From positions 1 to 64,000 of the forward strand of contig JAFQBE010000014.1 of assembly GCA_017416765.1 (NCBI GenBank): a stretch of 64,000 bases of DNA. Reading direction: 5' to 3'. Below are positions 58,635-64,000 of this stretch, piece by piece (within the stretch, counting starts at the first letter, position 1; each line of letters opens with the position of its first letter). The translations under genes and the position numbers were made by a program. The DNA comes from Clostridia bacterium (lineage in GTDB: Bacteria; Bacillota; Clostridia; Oscillospirales; Acutalibacteraceae). The notes beneath the pieces were generated by a model. It had not been told where the DNA came from. It ran no database searches and saw nothing but the letters and a program-made list of their open reading frames with translations.

Positions 58635-59149
58635 CGGACCGTGAAATAATGCTATATGCCGTTGAGCTTGCAAAGAAAGCGGCAGAGTATGACGATGTGC
58701 CTGTAGGTGCGGTTGTAGTACGCGGCGGCGAAATAGTAGGCGAGGGGTATAACCGCAGGGAAGACGGCAAAAGTGCCGTAGCCCATGCCGAAATCGAAGC
58801 CATTAGTGCCGCATGTAAAAAGCTTGGCAGGTGGCGGCTGTCCGATTGCGAAATGTTTGTGACTCTTGAACCCTGCCCTATGTGTACGGGCGCAATAATA
58901 AATTCAAGGCTTACAAAAGTAACCTTCGGTGCATACGATTACAAAGCCGGTTCAATGGGCAGCGTTGTAAATCTCTGCGATTTTCCGTATAACAGCAAGC
59001 CCGAAATAATCGGCGGCTTTATGCAGGAAGAGTGTGCCGCACCGCTGTCGGAGTTTTTTGCGGCATTGCGTGTGCGTAAAGCGGAGGAGAAAAAACGCAG
59101 AAAAGAGGAAGAAGCACAATGTACCTGCACCTCGGACAAGATACAGTAA
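58631..59149 (+). CDS. tadA: tRNA-specific adenosine deaminase
   Basis: 172 residues from GTG 58631, overlapping the CPBP stop by 4 nt. Deaminase zinc site HAE in VAHAEIEAI and PCPMC in LEPCPMCTGAI, as in TadA, which converts A34 to inosine in tRNA-Arg(ACG). The C-terminal tail is Lys/Glu-rich (KAEEKKRRKEEE), longer than in E. coli. The next gene starts inside its 3' end. Confidence 0.95.
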   Translation: MTDREIMLYAVELAKKAAEYDDVPVGAVVVRGGEIVGEGYNRREDGKSAVAHAEIEAISAACKKLGRWRLSDCEMFVTLEPCPMCTGAIINSRLTKVTFGAYDYKAGSMGSVVNLCDFPYNSKPEIIGGFMQEECAAPLSEFFAALRVRKAEEKKRRKEEEAQCTCTSDKIQ

Positions 59150-59388
59150 TAACCTACGAAGAAATACTCGGTATTTTTGACCTGGAGGCTACAACCGTTT
59201 CAAAGGCAACGCGCGATTACCTTGCAAAAGCCACAAAATCCGGCAGGGTAGTTAATGTCAGCTTTGATTTGCCTAAGTCCTTTGTAGTCTGCCGTAAAAA
59301 AGACGGCGAAACGGTAGTATATATTTCACCTATATCTCCGTCAACACTCTTGAAACGTAGTAAAAATCCCGTTACGGGCTTGAAATAA
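59119..59388 (+). CDS. remB: RemB-like extracellular matrix regulator
   Basis: 89 residues. MYLHLGQDTVITYEEILGIF and DLEATTVSKATRDYL followed by DLPKSFVVC match the RemB/YaaB family (DUF370-related) found next to gyrB in Bacillus. B. subtilis RemB supports biofilm matrix gene expression. The gene overlaps tadA by 31 nt and is followed 42 nt later by gyrB, so the gyrB neighbourhood is conserved even though recF, dnaN and dnaA are absent. Confidence 0.85.
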   Translation: MYLHLGQDTVITYEEILGIFDLEATTVSKATRDYLAKATKSGRVVNVSFDLPKSFVVCRKKDGETVVYISPISPSTLLKRSKNPVTGLK

Positions 59389-59430
59389 CACATAAAACAC
59401 AGTAACTAATGAAGTAGGAGGAAGCTTACT

Positions 59431-61428
59431 TTGGATAGCGAAATTAAAGAAATTCAGGAAAACGCAGTTGTTGCAGAAACGGCAGCGGAGGAAAACATTG
59501 AACAGATGGATACCGCCGTTTCGGAAGAATACGGTGCGGGTCAGATTCAGGTTCTCGAAGGACTGGAAGCAGTCCGTATGCGTCCCGGTATGTATATCGG
59601 TTCAACCGGACCCAACGGTCTGCATCACTTGGTTTACGAAATTGTTGACAACTCAATCGACGAAGCACTTGCAGGCTTCTGTACGCATATTGAGGTTGAA
59701 ATTGAACCTGACAATATTATCAGCGTACGCGACAACGGCCGCGGTATTCCCGTTGATATGAACGAAAAAATGGGCTTGCCCGCAGTTACCGTTGTTCTTA
59801 CCGTGCTTCATGCCGGCGGTAAGTTCGGCGGCAGCGGCTATAAAGTATCGGGCGGTCTGCACGGTGTCGGTTCGTCTGTTGTTAATGCCCTTTCCGAATG
59901 GTTTGTGGTTGAAGTCAGCCGTAACGGCAATGTTTACCGTCAGAGCTTTGAACGCGGCAATATCATGAGCGACCTTGATATTGTTGGTACAAGCACTGAA
60001 ACCGGTACATTTATCCGCTTTAAGGCTGATGCCGAAATATTTACAGAAACCACTGAATACGAATTTGAAGTGCTTGAACGCAGACTGCGTGAATCCGCAT
60101 TCCTTAACGCAGGTCTAAAAATCACCTTTACGGACAGACGCGACCCCGAAAACATAGTTGAACGCGTTTTCTGCTTTGAAGGCGGTTTAAGCTCTTTTGT
60201 TGAATATGTTAACGAAAGCCGCGGTTTTACTCCCGTACAGCCCACACCTATCCATTTTTCCAGCGTGCGTGACGATTCAAGTGCAGAAGTAGCCCTTATG
60301 TATAACGATGGCTACAACGAAGCACTTATCAGCTTTGCAAACAATGTCCGTACTATCGACGGCGGTACGCACGAAACAGGCTTTAAAACAGCACTTACAA
60401 AGGTCTTTAACGATTACGGCAGAAAGTACGGAATTCTTAAAGAAAGCGATAAAAACCTTTCCGGTGAAGATGTGCGCGAAGGCTTAGTAGCTATTATCAG
60501 CGTTAAGCTGACCGAGGCACAGTTTGAAGGTCAGACCAAGGGCAAGCTCGGTAATACCGAAATGACAAAGCTCGTTTCGCAGACGGTTAACGACAAGCTC
60601 ATGACCTACTTTGAAGAAAATCCCAATGTCGCCAAAACTCTGCTTACAAAGGCACTTGATGCAGCACGAGTACGCGAAGCGGTGCGCAAGGCAAAGGATT
60701 CTGCAAGAAAATCAGCCCTTTCCAATTCAACATCGCTTCCCGGTAAGCTTGCCGACTGTATCGACAGAAACCCCGAAAACACCGAGCTTTACATCGTCGA
60801 GGGTGATTCTGCGGGCGGTTCTGCGAAGGCAGGCCGCGATAACAGATATCAGGCTATCCTTCCTCTCTGGGGTAAAATGCTCAACGTAGAAAAGGCAAGA
60901 CTTGATAAGGTTATCGGCAACGATAAGCTCACACCTGTTATTATCGCACTCGGCACCGGTATTGATGAAGATTTTGATATTACAAAGCTGCGCTATCATA
61001 AAATAGTTATCATGGCCGATGCTGACGTTGACGGCGCGCATATCCGCACACTTCTGCTTACATTCTTCTTCCGCTATATGCGTCCGCTTATTGATAACGG
61101 CTATATCTATATCGCACAGCCCCCGCTGTATAAGCTTACCAAGGGTAAAAAGGTTGAATATGCCTACAGCGACGAAGAACGCGACGAAAAAATTGAAATG
61201 CTCGGCGGCAGCTGCGATATCCAGCGTTATAAAGGTCTTGGTGAAATGGACCCCGACCAGCTTCGCGAAACCACAATGGACCCTGCCAACCGCATTATGC
61301 TGCGCGTAACGCTTGAGGATGCAATGCTGGCAGACGAAACCTTCTCAATCCTTATGGGTGATAAGGTTGAACCCAGACGCGACTTCATAGAAAAGAATGC
61401 AAAATATGTTCAGAATCTTGATATTTAA
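59431..61428 (+). CDS. gyrB: DNA gyrase subunit B
   Basis: 665 residues from TTG 59431 behind GGAGGA. GHKL ATPase ([31 protein letters not shown]), transducer, Toprim motif EGDSAGG at 457-463 and [14 protein letters not shown], and the closing KYVQNLDI-type C-terminus usual for GyrB. With GyrA it introduces negative supercoils. gyrA is not next to it. Confidence 0.97.
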   Translation: MDSEIKEIQENAVVAETAAEENIEQMDTAVSEEYGAGQIQVLEGLEAVRMRPGMYIGSTGPNGLHHLVYEIVDNSIDEALAGFCTHIEVEIEPDNIISVRDNGRGIPVDMNEKMGLPAVTVVLTVLHAGGKFGGSGYKVSGGLHGVGSSVVNALSEWFVVEVSRNGNVYRQSFERGNIMSDLDIVGTSTETGTFIRFKADAEIFTETTEYEFEVLERRLRESAFLNAGLKITFTDRRDPENIVERVFCFEGGLSSFVEYVNESRGFTPVQPTPIHFSSVRDDSSAEVALMYNDGYNEALISFANNVRTIDGGTHETGFKTALTKVFNDYGRKYGILKESDKNLSGEDVREGLVAIISVKLTEAQFEGQTKGKLGNTEMTKLVSQTVNDKLMTYFEENPNVAKTLLTKALDAARVREAVRKAKDSARKSALSNSTSLPGKLADCIDRNPENTELYIVEGDSAGGSAKAGRDNRYQAILPLWGKMLNVEKARLDKVIGNDKLTPVIIALGTGIDEDFDITKLRYHKIVIMADADVDGAHIRTLLLTFFFRYMRPLIDNGYIYIAQPPLYKLTKGKKVEYAYSDEERDEKIEMLGGSCDIQRYKGLGEMDPDQLRETTMDPANRIMLRVTLEDAMLADETFSILMGDKVEPRRDFIEKNAKYVQNLDI

Positions 61429-61452
61429 ATAAATTTAAGGGGAAATACGATT

Positions 61453-62700
61453 ATGTTTGAAAATGTACTTGATTCAATCAGCCTTATCGCGCAGACGGAT
61501 AAGGAAGTTGCAGACGCAATGCAGCTTGAGCTGAACAGACAGAAGAGAAATATTGAGCTTATTGCTTCTGAAAATATTGTTTCTCCGGCAGTGCTTGCCG
61601 CAATGGGCAGCGTGCTTACCAACAAATATGCCGAAGGTTATCCCGCAAAGCGCTACTACGGCGGCTGCGAATGTGTTGACGTTGTTGAAAATATTGCTAT
61701 TGAGCGTGCAAAACAGCTTTTCGGCGCAGAACATGTAAATGTTCAGCCCCATTCGGGTTCACAGGCAAATTTCGCCGTTTACAATGCCGTTTTAAAGCCC
61801 GGCGATACAGTTATCGGTATGAGCCTTGACTGCGGCGGTCATTTAACCCACGGTTCACCCGCAAACCTGAGCGGTAAGCTTTACAATTTTGTTCCCTACG
61901 GTGTAACCGAAGAAGGTTTTATAGATTACGATGAGCTTGAAAGACTTGCCTGCGAGGTTAAGCCCAAACTTATTGTTGCAGGTGCTTCTGCATACCCCAG
62001 AACCATTGATTTCCGCCGTATCGGCAAAATTGCAAAGCTTGCAGGCAGCCTGTTTATGGTTGATATGGCTCATATTGCAGGTCTTATCGCGGCAGACTGC
62101 CACGATTCTCCCGTACCCTTTGCAGATTTTGTTACAACCACAACCCATAAAACACTCCGCGGTCCCAGAGGCGGTATGATTCTTTGCAAGGAAGAATTTG
62201 CAAAGGATATTGATAAGGCAATTTTCCCCGGCAGCCAGGGTGGTCCGCTTATGCATGTTATCGCGGGTAAGGCAGTCTGCTTCGGTGAAGCACTCAAGCC
62301 CGAATTCAAGGCATATCAGCAGCAGATTGTCAAGAATGCAAAGGCACTTGCCGCAGCTCTGCTTGAAAAAGGCTTCAACCTTGTTTCAGGCGGTACGGAT
62401 AATCACCTTATGCTCGTTGACCTGCGTCCCTTCAATATTACGGGTAAAGAGCTTGAAAAGCGTCTTGATACCGTTTATATTACAGTAAATAAAAACGCTA
62501 TCCCCAATGACCCCGAAAAGTTCTTTATCACAAGCGGTGTGCGTATCGGTACAGCCGCCGTAACTTCAAGAGGTCTTGTGGAAGAAGATATGGTAAAAAT
62601 TGCAGAGCTTATTCACCTTACTGCAACCGATTACGAAAACAGCGCAGATTATATCCGCGCAGAAGTCAACAAGATTTGCGAGAAATATCCGATTTATTAA
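61453..62700 (+). CDS. glyA: Serine hydroxymethyltransferase
   Basis: 415 residues. PLP enzyme that converts serine and THF to glycine and methylene-THF; feeds Fol[47 protein letters not shown], and the PLP lysine K233 in [14 protein letters not shown]. It follows gyrB after 24 nt with AAGGGGAAA. Length normal. Confidence 0.97.
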   Translation: MFENVLDSISLIAQTDKEVADAMQLELNRQKRNIELIASENIVSPAVLAAMGSVLTNKYAEGYPAKRYYGGCECVDVVENIAIERAKQLFGAEHVNVQPHSGSQANFAVYNAVLKPGDTVIGMSLDCGGHLTHGSPANLSGKLYNFVPYGVTEEGFIDYDELERLACEVKPKLIVAGASAYPRTIDFRRIGKIAKLAGSLFMVDMAHIAGLIAADCHDSPVPFADFVTTTTHKTLRGPRGGMILCKEEFAKDIDKAIFPGSQGGPLMHVIAGKAVCFGEALKPEFKAYQQQIVKNAKALAAALLEKGFNLVSGGTDNHLMLVDLRPFNITGKELEKRLDTVYITVNKNAIPNDPEKFFITSGVRIGTAAVTSRGLVEEDMVKIAELIHLTATDYENSADYIRAEVNKICEKYPIY

Positions 62701-62730
62701 TTTCGTTACCGGAAATTTACTTTGTGCATT

Positions 62731-62770
62731 TTCAGCCGTCTGCTTTTAATTGCAGTCGGCTGAATTTTTC
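62731..62770 (+). terminator. Terminator after glyA
   Basis: TTCAGCCGTCTGC (62731-62743) and GCAGTCGGCTGAA (62752-62764) with one mismatch, then TTTTTC. Confidence 0.85.
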
Positions 62771-62841
62771 ATTTTTAGCATCAAAATGTTGCAATGTTAC
62801 GGCAATGTTACCGATTTGATGAACAAACTGTTAATAAGTTG

Positions 62842-62871
62842 TTGACAAACTATTTCGCAAATTGCTATAAT
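62842..62871 (+). promoter_or_regulatory. Promoter of the first 45-aa peptide gene
   Basis: TTGACA (62842-62847), 18-bp spacer, TATAAT (62866-62871). A strong TGGAGGTG (62894-62901) follows. Confidence 0.82.
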
Positions 62872-62906
62872 AAAGCTACAAAAAACACGGATATGGAGGT
62901 GAAATA

Positions 62907-63044
62907 ATGGAACAGATTCTCGGTTTTGTTGAGCAGCTTCTCGACTACCTTAAAGAAGGCGAAGCAGCTGATATCGTAGGTATGGTTAAGAATTCCGGTA
63001 TCATTGATGTAATCGTTAATTTCTTCAAAGGTCTCTTTGCTTAA
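62907..63044 (+). CDS. 45-residue amphipathic peptide (copy 1)
   Basis: Coding frame of 45 residues from ATG 62907 with GGAGGTG 5-6 nt upstream. No signal peptide. Sequence is MEQILGFVEQLLDYLKE at the start and SGIIDVIVNFFKGLFA at the end, helical, about 7 acidic and 3 basic residues, with hydrophobic residues every three to four positions. It has 17 of 45 identical residues, ungapped, with the peptide at 63263. Its own promoter and ribosome site suggest high expression. Size and anionic amphipathic layout recall beta-class phenol-soluble modulins and leaderless bacteriocins, but homology is not shown. Confidence 0.8.
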   Translation: MEQILGFVEQLLDYLKEGEAADIVGMVKNSGIIDVIVNFFKGLFA

Positions 63045-63074
63045 TCATTGAATTAAACAGATTGTAAAATTTTT

Positions 63075-63106
63075 CCCCTGTCTGAAAATCTTTTTTCGGG
63101 CAGGGG
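63075..63106 (+). terminator. Hairpin after the first peptide gene
   Basis: CCCCTGTCTG (63075-63084) and CGGGCAGGGG (63097-63106), 10 bp with two G-U pairs; the T6 run is in the loop and no T-tract follows, so its strength is doubtful. Confidence 0.45.
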
Positions 63107-63262
63107 ATTGATTTGTCTTAATATTCTTTAAGCGAATTATCAAGGCAAAGCCAAAGAATTATTGCAGACTTTTTTACTTAATGTATTAAAATGCATTGAC
63201 ATTTTTTGTAAAACATGGTATTTTTATTATAACATTTGAAAGACAATCAGGAGGTGAAAATA

Positions 63263-63400
63263 ATGGATCAGATCATGGAAGTACTCGGTAAGATCGATTT
63301 TGAAAAGATCATCGCTACCATAACAGACATTGTTAAGAAGATCGAAGAATCCGGCATTATCGATAAGATTGTTGAATTCGTAAAGGGCCTCATCGGCTAA
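63263..63400 (+). CDS. 45-residue amphipathic peptide (copy 2)
   Basis: Exactly the same length as the peptide at 62907 and behind the same GGAGGTGAAA(A)TAATGG leader. It begins MDQIMEVLGKIDFEKI and ends SGIIDKIVEFVKGLIG; shared positions include D22-I23-V24, S30-G31-I32-I33-D34, I36-V37, F39 and K41-G42-L43. It has more charge (9 acidic, 6 basic) than copy 1. No export signal. Preferred codons (ATC, AAG, GTA) match those of PFOR and gyrB. The promoter is less clear: a TTGTAA (63206) with TATAAC (63228), or TTGACA at 63196. A tandem duplicated, highly expressed small protein of unknown function. Confidence 0.8.
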   Translation: MDQIMEVLGKIDFEKIIATITDIVKKIEESGIIDKIVEFVKGLIG

Positions 63401-63430
63401 TTCCTTCTTGTTAATAAAGTTTATTCCCCG

Positions 63431-63468
63431 GTGCGTCCGTGCCTTTTTTGGTGCGGGCGTGCTTTTTT
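63431..63468 (+). terminator. Terminator after the second peptide gene
   Basis: GTGCGTCCGTGCC (63431-63443) pairs with GGTGCGGGCGTGC (63450-63462) through several G-U pairs and is followed by six T. Confidence 0.78.
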
Positions 63469-63485
63469 ATGTGGCTTACAAGCGG

Positions 63486-63514
63486 TTGACATAATTCCTT
63501 GTGATTATTATAAT
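63486..63514 (+). promoter_or_regulatory. Full-consensus promoter of the right-edge secreted protein
   Basis: TTGACA (63486-63491), 17-bp spacer, TATAAT (63509-63514), a perfect sigma-A promoter. Confidence 0.88.
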
Positions 63515-63553
63515 TAAATTACAAACTCTGTATTTCAAATGGGGGTATTGGTT

Positions 63554-64000
63554 ATGAAAAAAACATTGCGCGTTATTTCTGCTTTTCTTTGTGCTGTTAT
63601 TGTTTTTTCTTCATTTGGTGTTTCTGCTAATTCTATGACTGATGAAGAACTGGAATTTGAAAAAGAAATGCATTCTGTAGAGGGTTATTTTGGACATTAT
63701 TTTGACACAAGCACTTTTCTTTATGAAACCGTAGACGGTGTTGATTATATTTATATTGTTAATAATGGTGAAGCTACCATTTTAAATATACATATACAAT
63801 ATAGAGGTCCTGAAAAAATTGTTTTAACCTTACCTACAACTCTTGGTGGCTATCCTGTAAAAACAATTGGTTACAGGAGCGATAATGGTTCAGTTAATGT
63901 ATTCTATTATATTTGGTACGGAGAAGAAATTGAGCTTATCTCAGGGAATTATGTTCCCACATATGACCCAGGATTACAATACATTTCAAAGGTTGTTATT
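63554..64000 (+). CDS. Secreted LRR_5/BspA-like surface protein, N-terminal part (cut by window edge)
   Basis: ATG 63554 with GGGGGT upstream; 149 residues are visible and the frame stays open to the edge. A signal peptide (KK, hydrophobic 6-22, cleavage near SAN) is followed by VDYIYIVNNGEATI and KIVLTLPTTLGGYPVKTIG, the pattern of the first repeat of BspA-like leucine-rich proteins (LRR_5) of gut Firmicutes. The remainder, and any C-terminal anchor, lies beyond the window. Base composition (A/T rich) differs from the upstream housekeeping genes. Confidence 0.7.
   Translation, partial: MKKTLRVISAFLCAVIVFSSFGVSANSMTDEELEFEKEMHSVEGYFGHYFDTSTFLYETVDGVDYIYIVNNGEATILNIHIQYRGPEKIVLTLPTTLGGYPVKTIGYRSDNGSVNVFYYIWYGEEIELISGNYVPTYDPGLQYISKVVI

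Noticed and set aside
57560-59430. Chromosomal origin near gyrB
   Set aside because: No dnaA, dnaN or recF and no cluster of DnaA boxes; RemB and gyrB alone do not make an origin.
62907-63400. Type I toxin peptides (Hok/Ldr type)
   Set aside because: The peptides are longer, strongly charged and not single hydrophobic TM helices, and no antisense RNA promoter is evident.
1-64000. tRNA or rRNA genes
   Set aside because: Intergenic regions were read for the TTCGAATC-type T-arm and CCA-ended cloverleaf patterns and for rRNA-like segments; none was seen.

Overview
The window looks like a chromosomal segment of a Gram-positive Clostridia-type bacterium, most plausibly a gut or rumen member of the Oscillospiraceae/Ruminococcaceae and relatives. 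Reasons: purine-rich Shine-Dalgarno sites almost everywhere, Firmicutes-style sigma-A promoters (TTGACA-17-TATAAT), a single-chain glycyl-tRNA synthetase, a pyruvate:ferredoxin oxidoreductase next to a 2[4Fe-4S] ferredoxin, RemB next to gyrB, a DUF951 gene before prfA, a PASTA-bearing class B PBP in the dcw cluster, and a MurE with the DNPR motif of meso-diaminopimelate ligases. This taxonomic call is inference; no rRNA or tRNA gene is in the window.

Layout. 1-165: left edge with the start of a probable IS3-type orfA (minus). 166-9941: glycan-use locus with a secreted helical-toroid protein, two secreted GH36-type alpha-galactosidase paralogues, an SDR, a secreted metallophosphoesterase whose signal peptide is frameshifted, and a cytoplasmic GH42 beta-galactosidase. 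10137-15960: glyS, an ECF sigma/anti-sigma/lipoprotein operon, and an MBOAT-DHHW pair for polysaccharide O-acylation. 16487-20181: a large secreted FIVAR-like protein, rfbB and an AhpD-like protein. 20442-32911: an S1-domain protein, then the long operon DUF951-prfA-(Sua5/CoaE fusion)-M18 peptidase-uvrC, then rsmD-coaD-coiled coil-capA-DUF4830-rsuA and a membrane protein. 33105-36885: PFOR and ferredoxin. 37152-38556: a small accessory island of two XRE repressors, an Arc-like repressor and a DUF6794-like gene with palindromic operators, followed by a striking hairpin array. 38783-53100: a dcw cell-wall/division cluster (mraZ, rsmH, ftsL, pbp, murE, murF, mraY, ftsW, murG, murA, ftsQ, ftsZ) that lacks murD, murB and ftsA. 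53176-57461: folD, a GH89-like protein, YbaK and exonuclease III. 57654-62700: CPBP protease, tadA, remB, gyrB, glyA. 62907-64000: two tandem 45-residue amphipathic peptide genes and the start of a secreted LRR-like protein.

The most unusual content is non-canonical: the twin 45-aa peptides with strong expression signals; a seven-hairpin array punctuated by TCGATAT/ATATCGA (38348-38556); a hairpin of exactly 18 nt between the Shine-Dalgarno and the start codon of the S1-domain gene; a 10-bp periodic repeat in the mraZ leader; a GH89-like protein lacking both catalytic glutamates; and several families of palindromic intergenic repeats.
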